A stretch of 40,054 bases of DNA from Flavobacteriales bacterium (GTDB lineage Bacteria > Bacteroidota > Bacteroidia > Flavobacteriales_D > Crocinitomicaceae): assembly GCA_947505255.1 (NCBI GenBank), contig CANNKP010000008.1, positions 1 through 40,054 on the forward strand, in the 5' to 3' direction. Numbering within the stretch: the first letter of the stretch is position 1; every line of letters starts with the position of its first letter. The notes under the pieces were generated by a model. The model did not search any database, was not told the origin of the DNA, and saw only the letters and a program-made list of their open reading frames with translations. Shown one piece after another: positions 33,099 through 40,054 of this stretch. Position numbers and translations under genes: made by a program.

Positions 33099-34949
33099 AT
33101 GGTGTCTGACAAAAACACAATAGAGGTAGAAAAGATTGTAATCAAATTTGCAGGAGACTCTGGAGATGGAATGCAACTTACAGGTACTCAATTTAGTGAT
33201 ACTTCATCTTTATTTGGGAATGATATTGCTACATTCCCCGATTATCCATCAGAAATTAGAGCTCCTCAAGGAACTATTTCTGGTGTTTCAGGATTTCAAG
33301 TACATATTGGAAAATCAGGAATATATTCGCCTGGAGATATTGCAGATGTATTGGTTGCTATGAATCCAGCTGCTCTAAAAGCTAATTTAAATTCTCTTAG
33401 AAAATCAGGTATAATTATTACCGACATTGATTCTTTTGACAAGAAGGGCCTTGAAAAAGCTGAATATATAACGAATCCATTGGAAGATGGTAGTTTAGAA
33501 GATTATAAAATAATAGAAGCACCAGTAACTTCTCTCACAAAAAAATGTATAATCGATCTCAACTTAGGATTGGATAATAAATCTATTTTAAGATGTAAAA
33601 ACATGTTTACCTTGGGAATGGTTTATTGCATGTTCAATAGATCTTTAGAGCAATCAGAAAATTTTATTACGACAAAATTCAAAAAGAAGCCAGAATTGGT
33701 AACTGCTAATCTTGCCGCTCTTCATGCTGGACATAACTATGCATATACAATTGAATTACTAGCTTCTGCCTATACAGTTCTTCCTGCTGACAACAAAGCT
33801 GGATTGTATCGCAACATTACAGGAAATCAAGCCGTAGCCTGGGGAGTAATGGCTGCTTCTGAAAGATCTGGGAGAGAAATATTTTTAGGATCTTATCCTA
33901 TTACCCCAGCTACTGATATCATGCACGAATTGGTAAAACATAAATGGTTTGGAGCAAAAGTTTTTCAAGCAGAAGATGAAATTGCCGGTATTTGTTCATC
34001 AATTGGTGCAAGTTTCGCTGGAAATCTAGCGATAACAACAACTTCAGGACCAGGTTTAGCTTTAAAAGGCGAAGCAATTGGTTTAGCTATTATGGCAGAA
34101 CTTCCTTTAGTAATTGTGAATGTACAAAGAGGTGGACCATCAACAGGTTTACCAACAAAAACAGAACAATCCGATTTAATGCAAGCTTTATATGGAAGAA
34201 ATGGTGATAGTCCAGCGATAGTAATCGCAGCAGGGTCACCATCCGACTGTTTTGATTTTGCCTATATCGCTTGTAAATTGGCATTAGAACACATGACTCC
34301 AGTTATCTTATTAACCGATGGTTATTTAGGGAATGGAGCTGAAGCATGGGCCATTAAGAAAACAAAAGATTTACCATCAATAACTCCTTGTTTAGTAAAT
34401 AAGAATGTAAAAGACTGGGAACCATATCTTAGAAATCCGGATACATTGGCAAGATATTGGGCTACTCCAGGAATGCCCGGTTATGAACATAGAATTGGAG
34501 GTTTAGAAAAACAAGAAGTTTCGGGGAAAGTTTCTCATAATGCTGAAAATCATGAAAAAATGACTTTGATGCGTGCTGCAAAAATTGAAAGAGTTAAAAA
34601 ATTCATTCCTCTTCAAAAAGTAAAGGGAAAAGAATACGATGACTTATTAATTGTAGGATGGGGAGGAACTTATGGAACCGTCTTCGGAGCCGTTACAGAT
34701 TTACAAGCTGAGGGATACAATATTGCGTTCTGTCAGTTTAATTACATTAATCCTTTACCAGAAAACACCGCTGAAATTTTCAGTAAATACAAACGAATTA
34801 TGGTCTGCGAGTTAAATATGGGACAATTTGCCAATCATTTAAGAGCTACTATACCTCAGTTTACGTATATGCAACACAATAAAATTCAAGGTCAACCATT
34901 TACGATTGATGAATTAAAAAATAAATTTATTAAAACTTTAGCAGAATGA
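33099..34949 (+). CDS. korA: 2-oxoacid:ferredoxin oxidoreductase, fused gamma-alpha subunit
   Basis: A 616-residue protein. Residues ~10-195 are the gamma domain (KFAGDSGDGMQLTG, PDYPSEIRAPQGT). Residues ~225-600 are the alpha domain (FLGSYPITPATDIMHEL, FQAEDEIAGICSSIGAS, TTTSGPGLALKGEAIGLA, VNVQRGGPSTGLPTKTEQSDL). This layout is that of KorA-type 2-oxoglutarate:ferredoxin oxidoreductase, which oxidises 2-oxoglutarate to succinyl-CoA and reduces ferredoxin. In Thauera, korAB next to the bcr genes regenerates reduced ferredoxin for benzoyl-CoA reductase. The stop overlaps the korB start (ATGA). Many Bacteroidota carry korAB for central metabolism, so the pathway link rests on location and on the shared promoter pattern. 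Confidence 0.9.
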   Translation: MVSDKNTIEVEKIVIKFAGDSGDGMQLTGTQFSDTSSLFGNDIATFPDYPSEIRAPQGTISGVSGFQVHIGKSGIYSPGDIADVLVAMNPAALKANLNSLRKSGIIITDIDSFDKKGLEKAEYITNPLEDGSLEDYKIIEAPVTSLTKKCIIDLNLGLDNKSILRCKNMFTLGMVYCMFNRSLEQSENFITTKFKKKPELVTANLAALHAGHNYAYTIELLASAYTVLPADNKAGLYRNITGNQAVAWGVMAASERSGREIFLGSYPITPATDIMHELVKHKWFGAKVFQAEDEIAGICSSIGASFAGNLAITTTSGPGLALKGEAIGLAIMAELPLVIVNVQRGGPSTGLPTKTEQSDLMQALYGRNGDSPAIVIAAGSPSDCFDFAYIACKLALEHMTPVILLTDGYLGNGAEAWAIKKTKDLPSITPCLVNKNVKDWEPYLRNPDTLARYWATPGMPGYEHRIGGLEKQEVSGKVSHNAENHEKMTLMRAAKIERVKKFIPLQKVKGKEYDDLLIVGWGGTYGTVFGAVTDLQAEGYNIAFCQFNYINPLPENTAEIFSKYKRIMVCELNMGQFANHLRATIPQFTYMQHNKIQGQPFTIDELKNKFIKTLAE

Positions 34950-35977
34950 TTAAAGAAGATTGTTCAACAACGTGCGCTTTAAGTCGAAAAGATTTTGTCA
35001 GTGATCAACAAGTTAAATGGTGTCCTGGTTGTGGTGATTATGCGATATTAAGCGCCGTTCAAAATACACTTCCTTCATTAGGAAAGAAAAAAGAAGATAT
35101 CGTTTTTATTTCTGGAATTGGTTGTTCTTCTAGATTTCCGTATTATATGGACACTTATGGTTTTCATACAATTCACGGTAGAGCTGCTGCAATTGCCTCT
35201 GGAGTGAAAATGGCAAATCCAAATTTATCTGTTTGGGAAGTTACTGGTGATGGAGATTCATTAGCAATTGGAGGGAACCATTTTATACACCTTATCAGAA
35301 GAAATATTGATTTGAACATCCTTCTCTTTAACAATAAAATATATGGCTTAACAAAAGGTCAGTTTTCTCCTACATCGGATCAAGGATTTGTCACTAAATC
35401 GTCTCCACATGGAACAATAGAAGAACCTTTTTTACCTGGAGAATTAGCACTAGGAGCTAAAGGGAATTTCTATGCTCGTGTTCCTGATACAAATCCTAAA
35501 TTCATGACGGAAGTCTTCACAAGAGCCGCTATACACAGAGGAACGTCATTAGTAGAAATTCTGCAAAACTGTGTCATTTTTAATGATGACATTCATGAAG
35601 CAATAACTTCCAAAGAAACCAAAGAAGATGCTCAATTGATTTTAGAACATGGAAAACCTATGATTTTCGGCAAAGAAAAAAACAAGGGAATTCGTTTGAA
35701 TGGTTTAAAATTGGAAGTTGTTACGATTGGAGAAAATGGAGTTACAGAAGAAGATTTATTAATTCACAATGCTCATGACGAAGATCCGACATTGCAATTA
35801 ATGTTAATAAGAATGTCTCTTCCTGAATTTCCAGTAGCATTGGGAGTAATTAGAGAAGTTTCAACTTCTGTATACGAAGATGTTTTGATTGATCAGATTA
35901 AAACAGCTAAAGAAAAGACAAAGTATAAAAGTTTAGATGATTTCTTCAACTCTGGAGACACTTGGCAAGTGAAATAA
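34946..35977 (+). CDS. korB: 2-oxoacid:ferredoxin oxidoreductase, beta subunit
   Basis: A 343-residue TPP-binding subunit. It has WCPGCGDYAILSA (Cys pair near 28-31, cluster ligands), SGIGCSSRFPYY, HGRAAAIASGVKMANP, and the TPP/Mg motif GDGDSLAIGGNH with the later Asn in NNKIYGLTKGQFSPTS. It pairs with KorA; together they form the heterotetrameric enzyme. It overlaps korA by 4 bp. After the stop there is a 231-bp gap to the peptidase gene with no clear hairpin terminator. Confidence 0.92.
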   Translation: MIKEDCSTTCALSRKDFVSDQQVKWCPGCGDYAILSAVQNTLPSLGKKKEDIVFISGIGCSSRFPYYMDTYGFHTIHGRAAAIASGVKMANPNLSVWEVTGDGDSLAIGGNHFIHLIRRNIDLNILLFNNKIYGLTKGQFSPTSDQGFVTKSSPHGTIEEPFLPGELALGAKGNFYARVPDTNPKFMTEVFTRAAIHRGTSLVEILQNCVIFNDDIHEAITSKETKEDAQLILEHGKPMIFGKEKNKGIRLNGLKLEVVTIGENGVTEEDLLIHNAHDEDPTLQLMLIRMSLPEFPVALGVIREVSTSVYEDVLIDQIKTAKEKTKYKSLDDFFNSGDTWQVK

Positions 35978-36155
35978 CAACTGATTTCAAGCGTTTAAAT
36001 AACTAAATTATTCTTTAAATATCTCTTATCAATTTAAATAACCCGTCAATTATTTAATCTAAAAAAGACATTTCTCCCTACCAACCCAACTTATGTCAAA
36101 CAAAAACTTTGGTTTATATTCCTAATATTAGATAATCATTGAAAGAAATCTAATC

Positions 36156-36185
36156 TTGCGAATCAAAGAATAAAAATTAAATTTG
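36156..36185 (+). promoter_or_regulatory. Consensus Bacteroidota promoter of the M1 peptidase gene
   Basis: TTG at 36156-36158, a 19-bp spacer, then TAAATTTG at 36178-36185. This matches the TTG-N19-TAnnTTTG consensus of the Bacteroidota housekeeping sigma factor. The start site would be near 36190, about 19 bp before the ATG. It supports the phylum assignment. The rest of the 35978-36208 gap shows no gene or clear terminator. Confidence 0.5.
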
Positions 36186-36208
36186 TGTAAACTGTTGTTA
36201 TAGAACCA

Positions 36209-38161
36209 ATGAAATTTCTTCAATTAATTACCTTTTTATTTCTATCTGTATTTTTATTTAACGGATGCGACGAACCTTCTAAAAAGAATCTAAGCCCAAC
36301 CGAGATAATTGCCGACTCTAATTTAGATAATCACAGTTATGCAAATACAAATCAAATTCGAACAAAACATTTACATTTAGATTTAGATGTCGATTTTGAA
36401 AAGAAAACTGTTTATGGTGTTGCGCGACATGAAATGGAAAATTTTGGAGCCGATACTGCTATTTTCGATATCAAAGCATTAGACATTCAAAAAATCACTT
36501 TAGGCAAAGGAGCAGAAAAAGAAACTGACTTCATGATTGGCCGTTGGGACAAAGATTCTATTCTTGGGCAACCATTATTAGTTAAAATCACAAAAGACAC
36601 AAAATACATCAACATTTATTACAAAACGACTGAAAAAACGGAAGCTTTGGATTGGTTGAGTCCAGAACTTACGGCTGGTAAAACACATCCTTATATGTAC
36701 ACGCAAGGTGAAGCAATTCTAACGCGTTCATGGATTCCACTGCAAGATTCACCTGCAAATCGTTTGACCTATTCTGCGAAAGTGAAAGTTCCAAAAGATT
36801 TAATGGCCGTAATGAGTGCTAAAAATCCGACAAAAAAGAACGAAGAAGGAATTTATGAATTCGAAATGAACCAGCCAATTCCATGCTATTTAATTGCTTT
36901 AGCTGTTGGGAATTTAAACTACAGAAAATTAGGTCCTACTTGCGGTGTTTATTCCGAGCCAGAAATGATTAATTCGTGTGCCTATGAATTTGCTGATTTA
37001 TCCAAAATGATTCGCGCTGCGGAAAAATTATATGGTAAATACCAATGGGAGCAATATGATTTGATTGTTTTACCATACTCCTTCCCTTTTGGAGGAATGG
37101 AAAATCCACGTTTGACTTTTGTAAATCCAACTATTTTAGCAGGCGATCGAAGTTTGGTTTCTGTCATAGCCCATGAACTAGCGCATTCTTGGTCAGGAAA
37201 TCTTGTTACCAATAGTTCATGGGACGATTTCTGGTTAAATGAAGGATTTACTGTTTACTTCGAAAGTAGGATAATGGAATCACTTTATGGAAAGGAAATT
37301 GCTGATATATTGTCTTTAATTGAATTTCAAGAATTGGAAGCTGAAATGGCTGATATTTCAAAAGGTGAACATCCAGAAGACACACAATTAAAGTTGAATT
37401 TAAATGGTCGAAATCCAGATGATGGGATGACTGATATTGCCTATACAAAAGGGGCTTTTTTCTTAAAAACGTTGGAGAAAGAGATTGGAAGAGAGAAATT
37501 TGATAAATTCATTAATAGTTATTTTAAGCATTACGCATTTAAAACTATCAATACTGAAATCTTTGTGGATTACTTAAATGTTAATTTATTAGAGCCTAAT
37601 CAACTTAAATTCAATACGAATGATTGGATTTACAAAGAAGGGATTCCAAAAAATTGCTTAAAAATTGTTTCTCCACGATTTGAACAAGTTCAATTGTTAG
37701 CTGATCGTTTTGCAGCAGGTGAAGACATCTTCAAAAAACAAATCAAATGGATTAAAATAAAAGGTCGTAAAAAGAAGAAAAAGCAAATTATTCAATTAAC
37801 AAGGGATAAATATATTGCTCAAGAATGGATGGCATTTATTCGTCGTTTACCTAAGAAAATTGATCCTATTTTAATGCGGAAATTAGATGAAAATCTGAAT
37901 TTCAAAAATTGGGGTAATTCTGAAATTATGAATGAGTGGTATGTGCTCGGAATTAATAGTGGGTATTCCGATATTCGTCCTTACATGGAGAAATTTTTGA
38001 TGAAAGTTGGACGAAGGAAATACCTCGCTCCAATATACCAGGAACTAGCAAAAACGCCAGACAATTTAAAATGGGCTCAAGGGGTATTCGAAAAAGCCAA
38101 AAGCAATTACCACTATATTTCGAGTAGTACCATTGAAGGAATTCTTTACAAGAAAAAATAA
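36209..38161 (+). CDS. M1-family metallopeptidase lipoprotein (leukotriene A4 hydrolase-like)
   Basis: A 650-residue M1 aminopeptidase. The lipoprotein signal ends LFNGC with C20 as lipid anchor. The substrate motif FGGMENPR lies near 295, and the zinc site is HELAH at 322-326 followed after 18 residues by E345 in NEGFT. A C-terminal helical domain (~500-650) resembles the leukotriene A4 hydrolase family, which in bacteria acts as an aminopeptidase. It is predicted to be anchored in the envelope, cleaving N-terminal residues of peptides. Its stop is 9 bp from a convergent small gene. A clear consensus promoter precedes it. Not linked to the aromatic cluster. Confidence 0.92.
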   Translation: MKFLQLITFLFLSVFLFNGCDEPSKKNLSPTEIIADSNLDNHSYANTNQIRTKHLHLDLDVDFEKKTVYGVARHEMENFGADTAIFDIKALDIQKITLGKGAEKETDFMIGRWDKDSILGQPLLVKITKDTKYINIYYKTTEKTEALDWLSPELTAGKTHPYMYTQGEAILTRSWIPLQDSPANRLTYSAKVKVPKDLMAVMSAKNPTKKNEEGIYEFEMNQPIPCYLIALAVGNLNYRKLGPTCGVYSEPEMINSCAYEFADLSKMIRAAEKLYGKYQWEQYDLIVLPYSFPFGGMENPRLTFVNPTILAGDRSLVSVIAHELAHSWSGNLVTNSSWDDFWLNEGFTVYFESRIMESLYGKEIADILSLIEFQELEAEMADISKGEHPEDTQLKLNLNGRNPDDGMTDIAYTKGAFFLKTLEKEIGREKFDKFINSYFKHYAFKTINTEIFVDYLNVNLLEPNQLKFNTNDWIYKEGIPKNCLKIVSPRFEQVQLLADRFAAGEDIFKKQIKWIKIKGRKKKKKQIIQLTRDKYIAQEWMAFIRRLPKKIDPILMRKLDENLNFKNWGNSEIMNEWYVLGINSGYSDIRPYMEKFLMKVGRRKYLAPIYQELAKTPDNLKWAQGVFEKAKSNYHYISSSTIEGILYKKK

Positions 38162-38170
38162 TTATTATTT

Positions 38171-38515
38171 TCATCTGAAAACATTTAAATAGCCATTTTT
38201 TTCAAATGTTGAATTTTCACAAAAAACACCTTTAATCTTCCAAAGATAGGTTCCCTCTTTCACTTTAGAACTGTCAAATTTGCGCTCAATTTGCTCACTT
38301 TCGAAAATAATTTCTCCCCAACGATTGAAAATCAACAACTGATATTCTTTGAAAACACAATTACTTACAACCTCTAAAAACTCACATCCAACCTGATCAC
38401 AATCAGGTGTCAAGCTGTTTGAAAAGAAGACTTTGCACGTATCACAATTTACTTGGGAAAACGAAAATAAGGTTTGAAAAAGCAGTAATATTAAAAGTTG
38501 ATTTTTTCTTTTCAT
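38171..38515 (-). CDS. Small secreted protein with gliding-motility-associated C-terminal domain
   Basis: A 114-residue protein. A signal peptide (MKRKNQLLILLLFQTLFSFSQ, about 21 residues) is followed directly by a domain resembling the gliding-motility-associated C-terminal domain (CHU_C/TIGR04131): FNRWGEIIFES and FDSSKVKEGTYLWKIKG. This domain usually ends large Bacteroidota surface proteins and directs type IX secretion; here it is almost the whole protein. Six cysteines in the first half (e.g. CDTCK) may form disulfides. It may be a remnant of a bigger adhesin or a real small secreted protein. Confidence 0.7.
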   Translation of the reverse strand: MKRKNQLLILLLFQTLFSFSQVNCDTCKVFFSNSLTPDCDQVGCEFLEVVSNCVFKEYQLLIFNRWGEIIFESEQIERKFDSSKVKEGTYLWKIKGVFCENSTFEKNGYLNVFR

Positions 38516-38627
38516 ATTAAAAAAACGTTTGAAAAAGTGTTACGTTGCTTTAATATATGGGAATATTAAACGTTACATAGCGCAACCTATCGATATAATC
38601 AACGTTCTAATTAAACGAAATCAAAAA
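38516..38627. other. Divergent intergenic region with 8-bp inverted repeat
   Basis: The 112-bp gap holds TTTAATAT (38549-38556) and ATATTAAA (38563-38570), a perfect 8-bp inverted repeat with a 6-nt loop, flanked by near-repeats of TTACGTT/CGTTAC. No TAnnTTTG element was recognised. It might be an operator or just AT-rich sequence. Confidence 0.2.
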
Positions 38628-39626
38628 ATGGCAATAGAAATAAAAGAACCGTGTTCTGAAGATTGGGCAAAAATGACAGCAACTGAAAAAGGTGCTTTTT
38701 GTCAGAAATGCGCGCTTGAAGTTGTCGATTTCACTAATAAAACGGCCTTCGAAATAAAACAAACTTTAATTGATGAATTTTCCAAAAGTCCGCGTCTTTG
38801 TGGCCACATTACGAATTATCAGCTCAATCAAATCAACGACGAGTTTTTTAAATGGAAAAATGAACGAGAAGCATTTCGTGCAATTTGGATTTTCTCTTTA
38901 TTAGCAGTTTTCGGTCTCGCCTTGTTCAGTTGTCAGAATACGCTTTCTAAAGAATTGATTTCAAAATTAAATGCAGAAACGAGTGTTTTACTCGAAAGTG
39001 ATACTACAAAAACTGAAGTCACGTTGCTAGGTAGCACAGTCGAAAATCCAGATTCACTTGCCATTAAAATTGGAGATATGCCTTATCTCAAATGGCCTTA
39101 TGAAGATATCATTACGTATTCAGGCGTGGTTCCTTATTCCCCTTTTGATTTTAAAATAAAACCTTGGGAAATCTGTACGATTTCCTTGGGAGCCTTTACG
39201 ATTTCAGGCTTAATCCAACCAACTACGGATACAGTTAATTTTTTAAAAGCTACAAAGCATGCACTTATTCAGCCCAATTTAGGCTTAACATTAAGTACAC
39301 AAAAGACAACCAATAAACCTACACAAAAGACAGAAAAAAGCACAATTGAAGCTCTTTTAGGTCCTTCAGAAAAAAAATTCGACGCGTTTATCTACCCAAA
39401 TCCATTAACACCAGAAAGCAGGGTATTTATAAAAGCACATGAATCTTTGATTCTATTTGTAGACGTTTTTCGCACATCTGAAAATGATGCTTTTCGTTCT
39501 GGAAGAATTGAACTTGCAACTGGAAATCATCAATTAGACGTGAAACTGTATGATTTTTCAAAAGGAAATTACCAATTGAATCTTCAAGCTTCCAATCAAT
39601 TATCGGTATTGGATTTCACCGTTTAA
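38628..39626 (+). CDS. Membrane-anchored protein with N-terminal Cys motif and Por/T9SS-like C-terminal domain
   Basis: A 332-residue protein from ATG 38628. The frame is open from 38529, but its first 33 residues are not family-like, and MAIEIKEPCSEDW is the usual N-terminus of this Bacteroidota protein type. Residues ~8-55 carry the pattern CSEDWAKMT-KGAFCQKCALEVVDFTN, a small cysteine-rich domain found before membrane anchors. One hydrophobic helix follows (AIWIFSLLAVFGLALFSC). The C-terminal ~80 residues (FIYPNPLTPESRVFI ... FSKGNYQLNL) resemble a type IX secretion sorting domain. There is no signal peptide, so export by T9SS is doubtful; the C-terminus may just be a periplasmic beta domain. 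Function unknown. Confidence 0.7.
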   Translation: MAIEIKEPCSEDWAKMTATEKGAFCQKCALEVVDFTNKTAFEIKQTLIDEFSKSPRLCGHITNYQLNQINDEFFKWKNEREAFRAIWIFSLLAVFGLALFSCQNTLSKELISKLNAETSVLLESDTTKTEVTLLGSTVENPDSLAIKIGDMPYLKWPYEDIITYSGVVPYSPFDFKIKPWEICTISLGAFTISGLIQPTTDTVNFLKATKHALIQPNLGLTLSTQKTTNKPTQKTEKSTIEALLGPSEKKFDAFIYPNPLTPESRVFIKAHESLILFVDVFRTSENDAFRSGRIELATGNHQLDVKLYDFSKGNYQLNLQASNQLSVLDFTV

Positions 39627-39630
39627 AACA

Positions 39631-39669
39631 AAAAAAAACGGGATTCAGAATAACAAATTCCAAATCCCG
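39631..39669 (-). terminator. Rho-independent terminator of valS
   Basis: On the minus strand, CGGGATT (39669-39663) and AATCCCG (39645-39639) form a 7-bp stem with a 17-nt loop, followed directly by a run of T (39638 downwards). It lies 26 bp after the valS stop. The T-run is only on this side, so it terminates the minus-strand gene. Confidence 0.65.
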
Positions 39670-39694
39670 AATAATAAATCCTAAATTATTTTGC

Positions 39695-40054
39695 CTAGTT
39701 CAAAGAAGCAATTTTTTCTTCTAGAATAGCTATTTTACTCAATGCTTCTGCTTCTTTTTTGCGTTCCATCACAACAACTTGATCAGGAGCTCCAGCCATG
39801 AATTTTTCATTCTGCAATTTCTTCTGAACGCTATTCAAGAATCCTTTGGTGTAGTCTAATTCTTCTTTCAACTTAGCTTTTTCTGCCTCAATATCAATGG
39901 AATCACCAAATGGAATATAATATTCGTTTGAATTTACGATGAATGAATTCGCATTTGAAATTGCAGTTTCAGCATATTCTAACAAAGAAAGATTTCCCAT
40001 TTTCACAATAACGGAATCAAAAGAAGAATCGATTTCATTATTCTTTTTAATGAA
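39695..40054 (-). CDS. valS: Valyl-tRNA synthetase, C-terminal end (5' part outside window)
   Basis: The frame is open to the window edge; the apparent start inside the window (GTG at 40006) is internal, since 16 further in-frame codons precede it. The visible ~119 residues are the end of the anticodon-binding region and the C-terminal tRNA-binding arm, a coiled coil: the IPFGDSIDIEAEKAKLKEELDYTKGFLNSVQKKLQNEKFMAGAPDQVVVMERKKEAEAL region carries the ValS hallmark of KL-NE-F---AP--VV--E. Essential enzyme charging tRNA-Val. It ends at a clear terminator and converges with the membrane-anchored protein. Confidence 0.93.
   Translation of the reverse strand, partial: FIKKNNEIDSSFDSVIVKMGNLSLLEYAETAISNANSFIVNSNEYYIPFGDSIDIEAEKAKLKEELDYTKGFLNSVQKKLQNEKFMAGAPDQVVVMERKKEAEALSKIAILEEKIASLN

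Noticed and set aside
39993-40006. GTG 40006 as start of a separate 103-residue gene
   Set aside because: The frame is open to the window end and the translation is the C-terminal arm of valyl-tRNA synthetase.

Overview
The window is AT-rich and reads as Bacteroidota, most likely a Flavobacteriales-type organism (possibly near Crocinitomicaceae; the rank below phylum is a guess). The signs are a stand-alone gliding-motility C-terminal domain, a Por/T9SS-like C-terminal domain, several promoters of the Bacteroidota TAnnTTTG type, and mostly missing Shine-Dalgarno sequences. Gene density is high, with no rRNA, tRNA, IS element or CRISPR seen.

Layout: (1) 1-8343 is housekeeping and transport: the 3'-truncated-at-window-edge part of an ABC exporter, three tandem POT peptide transporters on the minus strand, a TatD-like hydrolase and TcdA. 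(2) 8417-25409 is the core: a minus-strand SDR, then a plus-strand run of eleven tightly packed genes: benzoyl-CoA reductase bcrCBAD (Thauera-type), an acyl-CoA ligase, an orphan BcrB/HgdB-like subunit, a ketopantoate-reductase/BadF-ATPase fusion, thiolase, had, oah, dch and a hydroxyacyl-CoA dehydrogenase/enoyl-CoA hydratase fusion. (3) 25511-25975 is an Rrf2 regulator. (4) 32947-25946 on the minus strand is a ferredoxin, a MocA-like and an XdhC-like molybdenum-cofactor protein, a fused HcrC-HcrA, HcrB with its diagnostic Fe-S loop, a hemerythrin and a YhcC-like radical SAM protein. (5) 33099-35977 is korAB. (6) 36209-40054 is an M1 aminopeptidase lipoprotein, two Bacteroidota surface or envelope proteins, and the C-terminus of valyl-tRNA synthetase.

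Read together, regions 2-5 encode an almost complete anaerobic aromatic pathway. 4-hydroxybenzoyl-CoA is dehydroxylated (Hcr) to benzoyl-CoA. The ring is reduced with ATP (Bcr). The dienoyl-CoA is hydrated (Dch), oxidised (Had) and hydrolytically opened (Oah) to 3-hydroxypimelyl-CoA. This is oxidised and thiolysed to glutaryl-CoA and acetyl-CoA. KorAB plus the ferredoxin would supply low-potential electrons for Hcr and Bcr. Benzoyl-CoA degradation is known mainly from Proteobacteria and a few other anaerobes, so a full class I set in a Bacteroidota background is the main result.

Two further points stand out. A second ATP-driven reductase-like module (ligase, orphan BcrB/HgdB-like subunit, PanE-BadF fusion) sits inside the operon and is not explained by the known pathway. 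The bcr and kor promoters share an FNR/CRP-like palindrome placed exactly 23 bp upstream of a TAnnTTTG element, which suggests one activator controls both.
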